DNA of 64,000 nt from Rhodobiaceae bacterium (GTDB lineage: Bacteria > Pseudomonadota > Alphaproteobacteria > RS24): assembly GCA_018660505.1 (NCBI GenBank), contig JABJKE010000027.1:1-64000 (forward strand), read 5' to 3'. Under the pieces are notes generated by a model. It did not search any database. It was not told where the DNA came from and saw only the letters and a program-made list of their open reading frames with translations. How positions within the stretch are numbered: the first letter of the stretch is position 1; the number at the start of each line of letters is the position of its first letter. Shown here piece after piece: positions 28,479 through 37,229 of this stretch. Both the position numbers and the translations under genes were made by a program.

Positions 28479-29542
28479 GTCGCCCCCGCATCGCTTGGGC
28501 CATCAAATAAATCGGCCGCCGCATCTTTCGCCGTTTTGGGCACCGCCAGCCCCAAATGGGCAAAAGCGGCGGGCATTAAAACCCGCCCGCGCGGCGTGCG
28601 ATTGACAAACCCGAGCTGGATGAGAAATGGCTCAACGATATCTTCCAAAGCATCGCGCGGCTCGCCCAAAGCGGCCGCCATTGTATCAATGCCCACGGGG
28701 CCGCCCATGAATTTTTCGGCCATAACCACCAAATAACGGCGGTCCAAATTGTCCAGCCCGCGACCATCGACTTCCAACCGCGTGAGCGCCGCATCGGCTA
28801 ATTTGGCGTCAATAATGGCGGCGTTTTCGACATTGGCAAAATCGCGCACGCGGCGCAAAAGCCGGCCCGCCACCCGCGGCGTGCCGCGCGCGCGCGAGGC
28901 GATTTCTTTGGCGCCATCATCGCTCATCTCCAGCCCCATCAGCTCCGCATTGCGGCGCACAATGAACTCTAATTCTTCATGCGTGTAGAAGCCTAAATAA
29001 ATCGGAATGCCGAACCGGTCGCGCAAGGGCGTGGTCAACAGGCCCGAACGCGTGGTGGCGCCGACCAAAGTAAATGGCGGCAAATCAATTTTCACCGACC
29101 GCGCAGCCGGGCCTTCGCCAATGATTAAATCCAGCTCAAAATCTTCCATCGCCGGATAGAGAACCTCTTCCACGGCCGGGCTGAGGCGGTGAATTTCATC
29201 GATGAATAAAACATCATGCGCTTCGAGATTGGTCAGCAGCGCCGCCAAATCTCCCGCCTTCGAAATCACCGGGCCAGAGGTCGAGCGAAAGCCCGTGCCC
29301 AGCTCGCGCGCCACGATTTGCGCCAAAGTGGTTTTGCCCAAGCCGGGCGGCCCCGCCAACAGCACATGGTCGAGCGCATCGCCGCGTTTTTTGGCTGCCT
29401 CGATAAACACCGCCAGGTTTTCGCGGCCTTTTTTTTGGCCGACAAAATTGGCCAGGGTTTTCGGGCGCAGGGCATGGTCTGTCTCGCCGCCGCTGGCGCC
29501 ATCCGAGGCGATTTCATTTTGGTCGAGCAGGCGTTCTGACAT
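28475..29542 (-). CDS. ruvB: Holliday junction branch-migration ATPase RuvB
   Basis: RuvB is the hexameric motor that drives Holliday junction migration on RuvA. The 355-residue protein has Walker A GPPGLGKT at 64-71, Walker [10 protein letters not shown], sensor GATTRSGLL, the arginine-finger region PLRDRFG, and the C-terminal winged helix RTPRGRVL. It overlaps ruvA by one base and ybgC by four bases in one translationally coupled run. Confidence 0.97.
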   Translation of the reverse strand: MSERLLDQNEIASDGASGGETDHALRPKTLANFVGQKKGRENLAVFIEAAKKRGDALDHVLLAGPPGLGKTTLAQIVARELGTGFRSTSGPVISKAGDLAALLTNLEAHDVLFIDEIHRLSPAVEEVLYPAMEDFELDLIIGEGPAARSVKIDLPPFTLVGATTRSGLLTTPLRDRFGIPIYLGFYTHEELEFIVRRNAELMGLEMSDDGAKEIASRARGTPRVAGRLLRRVRDFANVENAAIIDAKLADAALTRLEVDGRGLDNLDRRYLVVMAEKFMGGPVGIDTMAAALGEPRDALEDIVEPFLIQLGFVNRTPRGRVLMPAAFAHLGLAVPKTAKDAAADLFDGPSDAGAT

Positions 29543-30156
29543 TATACCAGCTCCTTCAGGGCCTGTTTGATGAGCGCTTCCACACTGCTTTGCTCGTCGT
29601 CCAATTTCGCCCGCGCCGCCATTAATCCGGCATTGGCTTGGGCGCGCGGATAGCCAAGATTGGTTAAAGCCGATAAAGCCTCGCCCAGCGCTTTGCTGAC
29701 TTCGCTCGCTTGGCCACCCTCGCTGGCCCCGCTTTGGGGCACGGCGAATTGCGCTTCTGGCACTTTGTCTTTCAATTCGGTGACAATGCGCTGCGCCACT
29801 TTGGGGCCCACGCCGGGCGCGCGCGCCACCATGGCTTTATCTTGCGCCGCCACGGCTTGCGATAATTCGGCGCCCGATAGCACGCCCTGAATGGCCAGCG
29901 CCACTTTGGCACCCACCCCTTGCACGCTCATCAGCAGGCGAAACCAGCTTCGGTCTTCTTCGTTTAAAAAGCCGAAGAGGCGCAATTGGTCTTCGCGCAC
30001 ATAGGTTTCAATGGCCAAGCTCACGGCCTCGCCATCGGCGGGCAAATGATCCATCATGCGCGGCGACCCCTCGACCATATAGCCGACGCCGCCGACATCA
30101 ATCAGCACCCAATTATCGCCGTGTCCATCGACGCGTCCGCGCAATCGCCCAATCAT
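29542..30156 (-). CDS. ruvA: Holliday junction DNA-binding protein RuvA
   Basis: RuvA forms the tetrameric shell around Holliday junctions. The 204-residue protein has the N-terminal OB fold ([19 protein letters not shown]-like [10 protein letters not shown]), tandem helix-hairpin-helix motifs ([15 protein letters not shown] and [16 protein letters not shown]), and the C-terminal RuvB-interacting three-helix domain (about 155-204, [16 protein letters not shown]). It overlaps ruvC by 4 bases. Confidence 0.97.
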   Translation of the reverse strand: MIGRLRGRVDGHGDNWVLIDVGGVGYMVEGSPRMMDHLPADGEAVSLAIETYVREDQLRLFGFLNEEDRSWFRLLMSVQGVGAKVALAIQGVLSGAELSQAVAAQDKAMVARAPGVGPKVAQRIVTELKDKVPEAQFAVPQSGASEGGQASEVSKALGEALSALTNLGYPRAQANAGLMAARAKLDDEQSSVEALIKQALKELV

Positions 30157-30692
30157 AAAACCGCTCCCTTAGCATCGGCGCGGGCAATGGCGGCTTGCAA
30201 TTTGCCGCTAAAATCGCCCGCATGCGCCAGCGTAATGGCAATCGCCAAAGCATCGGCGGCATGTTCGTTTTCAATCTCGGCCTGCGGCAAAAGCATACAG
30301 ACCATGGCTTTAATCTGGTTTTTATCGGCATGGCCGGCGCCGGTCACGCTGCGTTTGATGAAATTTGGCGCATATTCAGCCACCGATAGGCCGCGCCGCG
30401 CTGGCTCCAGCAAACAGACCGCGCGGGCTTGGCCGAGCTTTAACGTCGCCGCGCCATCGCGGTTGACAAAAGTCTGTTCCACGGCCGCATATTCGGGCTG
30501 ATAGTGGTCGAACACCTCGGCCAGTCCCTGCTCTAATTGCAGCAAGCGCTCGGCCAAGCTTAATTTGGCATCCGAGCGCACCGCGCCATTAGCGATATGT
30601 TTCAATTTCGTGCCGCTGCAATCCACAACCCCCCAGCCGGTAAACCGAAGACCCGGATCCAGACCGATAAGGCGTCGTGTTGGCGAGTTCAC
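30153..30692 (-). CDS. ruvC: Holliday junction resolvase RuvC
   Basis: RuvC cuts Holliday junctions symmetrically. The 179-residue RNase-H-fold enzyme has the first catalytic aspartate D12 in LIGLDPGLRFTGWG, EQTFVNRD (Glu), and the C-terminal HAADALAIAI (Asp). It lies 24 bases after yebC and heads the coupled ruvC-ruvA-ruvB group. Confidence 0.97.
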   Translation of the reverse strand: MNSPTRRLIGLDPGLRFTGWGVVDCSGTKLKHIANGAVRSDAKLSLAERLLQLEQGLAEVFDHYQPEYAAVEQTFVNRDGAATLKLGQARAVCLLEPARRGLSVAEYAPNFIKRSVTGAGHADKNQIKAMVCMLLPQAEIENEHAADALAIAITLAHAGDFSGKLQAAIARADAKGAVL

Positions 30693-30716
30693 ATTTAATC
30701 CTTCATCTTGGCGGCA

Positions 30717-31466
30717 TTAATCAGACGATAATTGTTCCAATATCTCTTCGGAAATATCAAAATTGGCATAGACATTTTGCACATCGTCCACATCGTCGAG
30801 CGCGTCTATCAGCTTTAATAGTTTCTCGGCTGCTTCGCCTTCGACCGCAATGTCATTTTGCGCCCGCCAGACAATCGTGGCGCCGCGCGGCTCGCCCAAA
30901 GCAGTTTGCAAGGCGCCCATCACGGCATGTAATTCATCGGCCGCGCAAATAATTTCATGGCCGTCGTCAGAGCTATCTACATCGTCAGCACCGGCTTCAA
31001 TGGCGGCTTCAAAAACCGCCTCGGAATCGGCCACATCGGCATCAAATTCTATCGCGCCCACTTTATCAAACATGAAAGAAACCGAGCCTGTTTCGCCCAA
31101 ATTTCCGCCGTTTTTAGAAAAAGTAGAACGCACATCACCGGCCGTGCGATTGCGATTATCGGTCAAGGTTTCGACGATAATGCCAATGCCTGCCGGGCCA
31201 AAGCCTTCGTAGCGCACTTCGTCGTAATTGGTATCGGCGTCATCAGCACTCTTTTTAATGGCGCGCTCGATATTATCTTTCGGCATGTTTTGCGCACGTG
31301 CGGCCAAAATAGCCGTGCGAAGGCGCGGATTGGCATCTGGGTCTGGCATGCCCATTTTGGCCGCAACCATAATTTCTTTGGTCAGGCGGGCAAAAATTTT
31401 GGCGCGTTTTTTATCCTGCGCGCCTTTGCGGTGTTGAATATTTTTGAATTTAGAATGGCCTGCCAT
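30717..31466 (-). CDS. yebC: YebC/PmpR-family regulatory protein
   Basis: The 249-residue three-domain protein has [18 protein letters not shown] at the N-terminus, [25 protein letters not shown] [32 protein letters not shown] and [18 protein letters not shown], all diagnostic. Family members have been reported as transcriptional regulators and, for some, as factors that relieve ribosome pausing. It lies directly upstream of ruvC, as in many proteobacteria. Confidence 0.95.
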   Translation of the reverse strand: MAGHSKFKNIQHRKGAQDKKRAKIFARLTKEIMVAAKMGMPDPDANPRLRTAILAARAQNMPKDNIERAIKKSADDADTNYDEVRYEGFGPAGIGIIVETLTDNRNRTAGDVRSTFSKNGGNLGETGSVSFMFDKVGAIEFDADVADSEAVFEAAIEAGADDVDSSDDGHEIICAADELHAVMGALQTALGEPRGATIVWRAQNDIAVEGEAAEKLLKLIDALDDVDDVQNVYANFDISEEILEQLSSD

Positions 31467-31569
31467 TAATCAGCTCCGAAAACGAATCATACAGTGAGGT
31501 TACAAGGTTGCCCGCGCAGAAGAAAGCCCTGCCCGCATATTTAACGCCGCCCCGCGCCGCTTTTGGCGC

Positions 31570-32382
31570 TTAGAAGTTTGGTGCCGCCGACGACAATCGC
31601 CCGCCCGCGCGCAGCGGATGAATGGCACTGGCCAATCCGGTTTTATCATCGGTTTCAATAATCACGCCGCATAGGCTCGGCGTGCCTTGCGCGGGGCCAA
31701 AACGGGGGCCGCGTAATTTGGTGACAAAGCGGTTGACCGGCTCGTCTTTTTCCATGCCGATGACGCTATCATAATCGCCGCACATGCCCGCATCGGTTTG
31801 ATAGGCGGTGCCCATGGGCAGAATTTGTGCATCTGCCGTGGGGATATGCGTATGCGTGCCAACCACCAGCGACGCGCGGCCATCGCAAAAATGCCCCATG
31901 GCCATTTTCTCAGACGTCGCCTCGGCATGAATATCAACAATAATCGCGTCGGCCACTTCGCCCAAAGGACAGGCGGCCAGCTCGCGCTCGATGGCGGCAA
32001 ATGGCTCGTCGAGCGATTCCATGAATAATTGCCCCATCACATTAATCACCAGCACGCGCTTGTCGCCCGCTTCAAACAAGCCAACGCCGCGCCCTGGCGT
32101 GCCAGGGGGGAAATTAACCGGCCGCAAAAGCCGCGGCTCATTGGCGATATACCCGTTTATCGACGACTGGTCCCAAACATGGTTGCCGGTCGACACCACA
32201 TCAACGCCGGCCTCGAAAAAAGCTTCTGAAATATCGGGGGTAATGCCAAAGCCGCCAGCGCTGTTCTCGCCATTTACAATGACAAAATCGAGCTCATATT
32301 GCGTGCGCCAAACCGGCACTTGGCGGAGCACCGCTTCGCGGGCGGCGCGGCCAACGATATCGCCTAGAAAAAGAATTCGCAT
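31570..32382 (-). CDS. YmdB-like metallophosphoesterase (cyclic-nucleotide phosphodiesterase family)
   Basis: The 270-residue calcineurin-like enzyme of the YmdB family (TIGR00282) has di-metal site motifs FLGDIVGRAAR (Asp), VNGENSAGGFGIT (Asn/Glu), STGNHVWDQ (Asn/His), DIHAEATSEK and VVGTHTHIPTAD (His-His). Bacillus YmdB hydrolyses cyclic nucleotides and affects biofilm choice; the role in proteobacteria is less clear. It lies 13 bases downstream of the 5-FCL gene on the same strand. Confidence 0.9.
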   Translation of the reverse strand: MRILFLGDIVGRAAREAVLRQVPVWRTQYELDFVIVNGENSAGGFGITPDISEAFFEAGVDVVSTGNHVWDQSSINGYIANEPRLLRPVNFPPGTPGRGVGLFEAGDKRVLVINVMGQLFMESLDEPFAAIERELAACPLGEVADAIIVDIHAEATSEKMAMGHFCDGRASLVVGTHTHIPTADAQILPMGTAYQTDAGMCGDYDSVIGMEKDEPVNRFVTKLRGPRFGPAQGTPSLCGVIIETDDKTGLASAIHPLRAGGRLSSAAPNF

Positions 32383-32395
32383 AGTGCATCCACTG

Positions 32396-32956
32396 TTAAA
32401 CCAGATAAAGGCGGGCCTCTGTAACCACCCCGTCTATGGCTTGGTCATGCGGCTCGCTCGGGCATTTGTCAACCATTTGCATGTCATAGCCCACGCCATA
32501 GGTCGCAAGTGGGCCGCTTTGGCGCAGCGCAAAAAGCGCTTTGTCGTAATGCCCCGCGCCGCGCCCCAGTCGATTGCCTTGGCGGTCAAAGCCCAAAAGC
32601 GGCAAGAAAATAACATCCGGGCGACACGTCGGCGCGCCAGATAAAGGCGCGTGCATGCCCACGCCATCGGCAGCCAGCGCGTCGCCAAACGCGAAATGGC
32701 GAAACACCATCCCGGCCTCGCGGCTTTCGCAAAACGGCAGGCAAAGCGCATGGCCTTGGCTTGCCAAAAACTGCATTAAGGGACGCACCTCTATCTCGCC
32801 GCCAAAGGGAAGATAAGCGGCGATGGTTTGCGCGGTGGCAAACTCGAGCGATTTGGTAACCTCGACGAGGTTTTGCGCCGCCAGCTCAGGCGCTTGCGCG
32901 TGGCGAAGTTTGCGCGCCGCCAAGAGGGTTTTTCGAAGGGTCTGTTTATCTGTCAT
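32396..32956 (-). CDS. 5-formyltetrahydrofolate cyclo-ligase (5-FCL)
   Basis: The enzyme converts 5-formyl-THF to methenyl-THF using ATP. The 186-residue protein has a basic N-terminal helix (KQTLRKTLLAARKLR), YLPFGGEIEVRPLM, the PLLGFDRQGNRLGRGAGHYDK motif of the family (substrate and ATP phosphate contact) and a C-terminal VTEARLYLV. The start at 32956 gives the family N-terminus. It sits just downstream of the 6S RNA gene, the linkage (ssrS-ygfA) known across proteobacteria. Confidence 0.93.
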   Translation of the reverse strand: MTDKQTLRKTLLAARKLRHAQAPELAAQNLVEVTKSLEFATAQTIAAYLPFGGEIEVRPLMQFLASQGHALCLPFCESREAGMVFRHFAFGDALAADGVGMHAPLSGAPTCRPDVIFLPLLGFDRQGNRLGRGAGHYDKALFALRQSGPLATYGVGYDMQMVDKCPSEPHDQAIDGVVTEARLYLV

Positions 32957-32999
32957 TGGCAAATCTCTAGGCGGAACCGCCACAACCGGTTTATGCGTA

Positions 33000-33140
33000 A
33001 TCCCCGGAGACCTACATAAGTAGGTGGGCACCGTATGAAACAGGCCACGGCCCGCCTCAGGGACAGCTCCCTAAAGGATCGTAAGGTCCCGAGCGTTATA
33101 AGCATGTATCGCGTCGGGCAGTTCCATCTCCACCCTTACA
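33000..33140 (-). ncRNA. ssrS: 6S RNA
   Basis: 6S RNA mimics an open promoter and sequesters the housekeeping RNA polymerase. The minus strand between zapA and 5-FCL shows the features of the alphaproteobacterial form. GGAGA near 33127-33132 can pair with TCTCC near 33006-33010 to close the long stem, with a large central bubble (around CTTATAACGCTCGGGACC and GTTTCATACGG). The downstream part contains GTGCCCACCTACTTATGTAGG, the hairpin CCTAC/GTAGG being clear. The ends are approximate by about 15 bases. Order zapA-ssrS-5-FCL is conserved. Confidence 0.85.
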
Positions 33141-33174
33141 CTTAATTGAGCGGGGGCGCCACTTTACTTTGGGG

Positions 33175-33217
33175 TAAGCTTTTGGGGGGTTAAGCTTTTG
33201 GGGGGCTAGGCTTTTGG
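33175..33217. repeat. 16-bp tandem repeat across the zapA stop codon
   Basis: TAAGCTTTTGGGGGGY occurs at 33175-33190 and 33191-33206. A diverged third copy (TAGGCTTTTGG) begins at 33207 inside the zapA stop and last codons. Each copy contains a minus-strand stop. Confidence 0.9.
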
Positions 33218-33586
33218 CGTTTCGCTTGCAGGTGTTTCGGGGGGTGGCAGCATGGCTTCCACTTTTTCGGCCGCCAGCACCAGCGCTGCCGAGAGCGCCG
33301 CTTCCATATCATCCATTTTTCCGCCCAGCGTCTCGCGCGCGGCGCTGGCTTTGGCCACGTCTTGGCGGATGGCTTCAATTTCGTGCTTCATGTCGCGCAA
33401 CTCATTGCATAGCGTCAAAGCCGAGAGCACCAGCAAATGACTATCGCCGATTTTCTCATTGCCTTCCTTCAGCCGCGCCACGCGCACCGCTAAGTCTTCG
33501 GCCAATTGCGAGACTTGCGCTTCTTCGCCATCGGCGCAGACCACTTGGAAGGGGCGTGAATTAATGAATACGGTCATTTCGGCCAT
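33206..33586 (-). CDS. zapA: Cell division protein ZapA
   Basis: ZapA bundles FtsZ filaments. The 126-residue protein has the family N-terminal strand VFINSRPFQVVCADGEEAQV, the HLLVLSALTLCNELRD helix, and a long coiled-coil (about 62-110), then a Pro/Ala tail. The tail ends at a tandem repeat that extends beyond the stop. A shorter start at M4 is possible. It starts directly next to the stop of the coiled-coil gene upstream (no gap) and lies upstream of 6S RNA. Confidence 0.9.
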   Translation of the reverse strand: MAEMTVFINSRPFQVVCADGEEAQVSQLAEDLAVRVARLKEGNEKIGDSHLLVLSALTLCNELRDMKHEIEAIRQDVAKASAARETLGGKMDDMEAALSAALVLAAEKVEAMLPPPETPASETPKA

Positions 33587-33844
33587 TTAAGCATCTCCTA
33601 GCACATCGTCGATTTGGCGCATGGCCTTGTCGATTTGCGCACCCGCTCTGGTTTGGCTGGCTTCCAAGTCGGCTTTTTTCTTTTTCAAACGCGACACTTC
33701 GGCCCGCAAATGCGCGCATTGCTCGTCTAGCGCGCCGAGCTGACTGACGCCCGCCACCGCGTCTGCCGTGGTTTTTTTCTGATGGTCTTCTAGCCGATCC
33801 AGAGCCGCGTTGAGGCGTTCTAAAGCAGGACGAATTTTTTGCAT
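33587..33844 (-). CDS. Small coiled-coil protein, DUF4164-like, upstream of zapA
   Basis: The 85-residue protein is predicted to be almost wholly helical and coiled-coil (heptads in ALERLNAALDRLEDHQKKT and EVSRLKKKKADLEASQ). It has no signal or membrane segment. DUF4164-type small proteins are encoded next to zapA in alphaproteobacteria, so a role near the divisome is plausible by context only. The ATG at 33844 has AGAGGG 6 bases upstream. The frame stays open for another 198 codons, including a 12-bp repeat array, but the part over tkt is an antisense shadow. Confidence 0.7.
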   Translation of the reverse strand: MQKIRPALERLNAALDRLEDHQKKTTADAVAGVSQLGALDEQCAHLRAEVSRLKKKKADLEASQTRAGAQIDKAMRQIDDVLGDA

Positions 33845-33934
33845 AATATCCCTCTTCCCCCAACATAGGGACAGGGGGGATTGCGCGTCAATAGCAACAA
33901 GTAAAACGAGACTCTGCGCTTCGAATCTGGCATT

Positions 33935-33994
33935 GGTTCGGAGGTCGGTTCGGGGATTGCTTCTGGGATTGACTCTGACGTTGACTCTGACGGG
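33935..33994. repeat. Five imperfect 12-bp tandem units upstream of tkt
   Basis: Units start at 33935, 33947, 33959, 33971 and 33983: GGTTCGGAGGTC, GGTTCGGGGATT, GCTTCTGGGATT, GACTCTGACGTT and GACTCTGACGGG. TTGACTCTGACG is duplicated exactly (33969-33992). On the minus strand they would encode an Arg-X-Asn-X tetrapeptide repeat. Confidence 0.85.
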
Positions 33995-34098
33995 TCTCGA
34001 GGGCATTGTGCGCCTCATATTGCGACCATCAAATCTTGGGTCAATCTGTAATTCATAGGCCATCTCGGGCATGCTTGCAGAGGTTTTATGAAGTTCAT

Positions 34099-34119
34099 GT
34101 CTCGCCTTTATCGCGAGAC
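34099..34119 (+). promoter_or_regulatory. Hairpin in the tkt leader
   Basis: GTCTCGC and GCGAGAC pair perfectly (7 bp) around a 7-base loop, 19 bases before the tkt ATG and just ahead of its GAGGG ribosome-binding site. No T-run follows, so it is a leader hairpin rather than a terminator. Function unknown. Confidence 0.45.
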
Positions 34120-34137
34120 AATTATGAGGGATTTTGA

Positions 34138-36159
34138 ATGTCTGACGCCGCCGAAACCAAAGTGAAATCTGCGACTTCCACGCCAGCCAATGATTTGGCT
34201 GAAATGGCCAATGCCATTCGCGCCCTGTCGATGGACGCCGTTCAAGCCGCCAATTCTGGCCACCCCGGATTGCCAATGGGCGCGGCCGATATTGCCACGG
34301 TGCTCTATACAAAGTTTTTGAAAATCGACCCACTGGCGCCAAATTGGCCAGACCGCGACCGCTTTGTGCTATCGGCGGGCCATGGGTCAATGTTGCAATA
34401 TTCGCTGCATTATCTATTCGGTTTTGCCGATATGACATTGGAAGAAATTAAAAACTTCCGTCAATTGGGCGCGCGCACCGCAGGCCATCCTGAATATGGC
34501 CACGCCAGCGGCATTGAAACCACCACCGGCCCGCTCGGCCAAGGTATTTCGACCGCAGTGGGCATGGCTCTGGCCGAGCGCATGATGAACGCACGCTTTG
34601 GCGATGAATTGGTCGACCATTTCACTTATGTTTTGGCCTCCGACGGCGACCTGATGGAAGGCATTAGCCATGAAGCCATCTCGATTGCAGGCCACTTAAA
34701 ACTATCGCGCCTCATCGTGCTTTATGATGACAATGATATTTCCATCGATGGCCCGTTGAACCTGACCGAGTCGGGCGATGCTTTGGGTCGTTTCCAAGCC
34801 GCCGGCTGGGACGCGGTTCGCATTGACGGCCATGACACAGACGCCACTGAAGCGGCCATTGCCGCCGCGCGCGAAACCGATAAGCCGAGCTTAATTGCGT
34901 GTAAAACCACCATTGGCTATGGCTCGCCCAACAAACAAGGCACCAGCGGCGTGCATGGCGCGCCTTTGGGCGACGAAGAAATTGCCCTGACCCGCGACGC
35001 TTTGGGCTGGTCGGCCGAGCCGTTTGAAATTCCATCGCATGTGCTTGATGCTTGGCGCTTAGCAGGGCGCGCCCATGCCTCGACCCGCAAAAGCTGGGAA
35101 GAACGGCTGAACAGCCAGCCCGCGGAAACCAAAAACCGCATGGAACGCGTGATTGCTGGCGATTTGCCAGAGGGTCTCGACGAAGCCGTCGATGCTTATA
35201 AAAAACATCTGGCCGATGAAAAACCAGGCTGGGCGACGCGCAAATCTTCGGAAGAAGTGTTGAAAGCCATTGTCCCACATGTGCCCGAAATGATTGGCGG
35301 CTCGGCTGATTTGACGGGCTCCAACAATACCCGCACGCCAGAGCAAGCTGCGGTCTCGGCCGATAATTATGGCGGACAATTTATCCATTGGGGCATCCGT
35401 GAACACGGGATGGCAGCGGCCATGAACGGCATGACTTTGCACGGCGGATTTATTCCTTATTCGGGCACATTTTTGGTGTTCTCCGATTATTCGCGCCCGG
35501 CCATTCGTCTGTCCGCCTTGATGAAACAGCGCACCATTCATGTGCTGACCCATGATAGCATTGGCCTTGGCGAAGACGGCCCGACCCACCAACCGGTGGA
35601 GCATTTATCGGCCTTGCGGGTGATCCCCAATACCTTCGTCTTCCGCCCTGCCGATGCCATTGAGACTTTAGAGTGCTGGCAATTGGCTTTGAAATTAGAC
35701 ACGGCGCCAAGTGTCTTGGCCCTGACCCGCCAAGGTTTGCCCACGGTGCGAACCTATGAAGAGCGCAATGTATGTGCCCATGGCGCTTATGAATTGGCTG
35801 CGGGTGGCAAAGACCCGCAAGTGACGCTTATGGCGTCTGGCTCGGAGATTTCTGTCGCCATGGAAGCCCGCGCCACGCTGGAAGCCGAGGGCATTGGCGC
35901 GCGTGTGGTCTCTGTGCCGTGCATGGAATTATTTGAGCAACAATCGGCCGCCACCAAGGCCGATGTTTTGGGCGACACGCCGGTTCGCATTGCCGTTGAG
36001 GCGGCCATGCAAATGAGCTGGGATCGTTATTTGCGCCCGCAAGATATTTTCATCGGCATGGATGATTTCGGGGCCAGTGCGCCCGCGCCCCAATTGTTTC
36101 AACATTTTGGCATTACGGCAGACGCCGTTTGTGCCGCAGCGCGCGACGCGCTGGCTTAA
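34138..36159 (+). CDS. tkt: Transketolase
   Basis: Transketolase moves two-carbon units between sugar phosphates with thiamine diphosphate. The 673-residue protein has the N-terminal [14 protein letters not shown] substrate site, GPLGQGIST, the ThDP motif [13 protein letters not shown] ending near NDISIDG, the pyrimidine-domain [18 protein letters not shown], and [18 protein letters not shown]. It is the first gene of tkt-gap-pgk-fba, all on the plus strand, and 40 bases before gap. Confidence 0.96.
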   Translation: MSDAAETKVKSATSTPANDLAEMANAIRALSMDAVQAANSGHPGLPMGAADIATVLYTKFLKIDPLAPNWPDRDRFVLSAGHGSMLQYSLHYLFGFADMTLEEIKNFRQLGARTAGHPEYGHASGIETTTGPLGQGISTAVGMALAERMMNARFGDELVDHFTYVLASDGDLMEGISHEAISIAGHLKLSRLIVLYDDNDISIDGPLNLTESGDALGRFQAAGWDAVRIDGHDTDATEAAIAAARETDKPSLIACKTTIGYGSPNKQGTSGVHGAPLGDEEIALTRDALGWSAEPFEIPSHVLDAWRLAGRAHASTRKSWEERLNSQPAETKNRMERVIAGDLPEGLDEAVDAYKKHLADEKPGWATRKSSEEVLKAIVPHVPEMIGGSADLTGSNNTRTPEQAAVSADNYGGQFIHWGIREHGMAAAMNGMTLHGGFIPYSGTFLVFSDYSRPAIRLSALMKQRTIHVLTHDSIGLGEDGPTHQPVEHLSALRVIPNTFVFRPADAIETLECWQLALKLDTAPSVLALTRQGLPTVRTYEERNVCAHGAYELAAGGKDPQVTLMASGSEISVAMEARATLEAEGIGARVVSVPCMELFEQQSAATKADVLGDTPVRIAVEAAMQMSWDRYLRPQDIFIGMDDFGASAPAPQLFQHFGITADAVCAAARDALA

Positions 36160-36161
36160 GT

Positions 36162-36185
36162 AATAGTCATACGAATAGTCATACG
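36162..36185. repeat. 12-bp tandem duplication between tkt and gap
   Basis: AATAGTCATACG is exactly duplicated (36162-36173 and 36174-36185), immediately before the AGAGGAA ribosome-binding site of gap. Confidence 0.9.
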
Positions 36186-36199
36186 AGAGGAATTATAAA

Positions 36200-37204
36200 A
36201 TGGCAGTGAATGTAGCAATCAACGGTTTTGGCCGCATCGGACGTTTGGTCTTGCGCGGCATCATCGAAAGCGGCCGCAAAGACATTAATGTGGTGGCCAT
36301 CAACGATTTGGGCAGCATTGAAAACAACGCGCATATGCTGAAATACGATAGTGTGCACGGCACGCTTCCGGCCAAAGTAAAAGCCACCAAAACTGGCATT
36401 AACGTCAATGGCAAAGCGATTAAAGTCATCGCCGAACGCGACCCAGCCAATCTGCCTTGGGAAAAAATGGGCGTCGATATTGCTCTCGAATGCACAGGCC
36501 TTTTCACCAGCCAAGAAACCGCTGGCAAACATATTACTGCGGGCGCCAAACGCGTCTTAGTATCGGCTCCCGCCTCGGGTGCTGACCTGACGGTCGTCTA
36601 TGGCGTCAATCATAAGAAACTCAGAAAAAGCCATAAAATTGTCTCGAACGCCTCTTGCACCACCAATTGCTTGGCGCCGGTTGCCCAAGTGCTCGACAAA
36701 ACCTGCGGCATCGCCCGTGGCTATATGACCACCATTCACGCCTTCACAGGCGACCAAAGCACCGTCGATACGTTGCACTCTGACCCACGCCGCGCCCGGG
36801 CGGCGTCGCTGTCGATGATTCCAACCTCAACCGGGGCTGCCAAAGCCGTCGGTCTGGTGTTACCAGAACTGGCAGGGCGCCTTGATGGCACCGCCGTTCG
36901 CGTGCCGACCCCCAATGTCTCGATGATTGACTTGGTGTTCGAAGCGAAAAAGAAAACTACGGTGGAAGAAGTCAATGCAGCGATTTTGAAAGCTTCCAAT
37001 GGCGCGCTGAAAGGCGTGTTGGGCACGTGCAGCGAGCCGCTGGTGTCTATCGATTTCAACCATAGCCCGTTCTCGTCGACCTTTGATTTGACACAGACCC
37101 AAATTGTCGATGGCAAATTGGTGCGCGTGTTGAGCTGGTATGACAACGAATGGGGTTTTGCCAATCGCATGAGCGATACGGCCGTGGCAATGGGCAAACT
37201 TTAA
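36200..37204 (+). CDS. gap: Glyceraldehyde-3-phosphate dehydrogenase
   Basis: This enzyme oxidises glyceraldehyde-3-phosphate to 1,3-bisphosphoglycerate, or runs the reverse in gluconeogenesis. The 334-residue protein has the NAD-binding start VAINGFGRIGRLVLRG, catalytic cysteine in NASCTTNCLAP, and WYDNEWGFANRM at the C-terminus. D/L residues around INDLGSIENNAHML fit an NAD(P) site; cofactor preference cannot be settled by eye. AGAGGAA precedes the ATG. It is 25 bases upstream of pgk. Confidence 0.96.
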   Translation: MAVNVAINGFGRIGRLVLRGIIESGRKDINVVAINDLGSIENNAHMLKYDSVHGTLPAKVKATKTGINVNGKAIKVIAERDPANLPWEKMGVDIALECTGLFTSQETAGKHITAGAKRVLVSAPASGADLTVVYGVNHKKLRKSHKIVSNASCTTNCLAPVAQVLDKTCGIARGYMTTIHAFTGDQSTVDTLHSDPRRARAASLSMIPTSTGAAKAVGLVLPELAGRLDGTAVRVPTPNVSMIDLVFEAKKKTTVEEVNAAILKASNGALKGVLGTCSEPLVSIDFNHSPFSSTFDLTQTQIVDGKLVRVLSWYDNEWGFANRMSDTAVAMGKL

Positions 37205-37229
37205 TTCCGCAGACGAGGGATAAAAACCC

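Noticed and set aside
33845-34438. Long minus-strand frame extending the coiled-coil gene over the tkt start
   Set aside because: The part beyond 34138 is antisense to conserved tkt codons, and the short form has a good AGAGGG site; only the repeat array part was kept as a finding.
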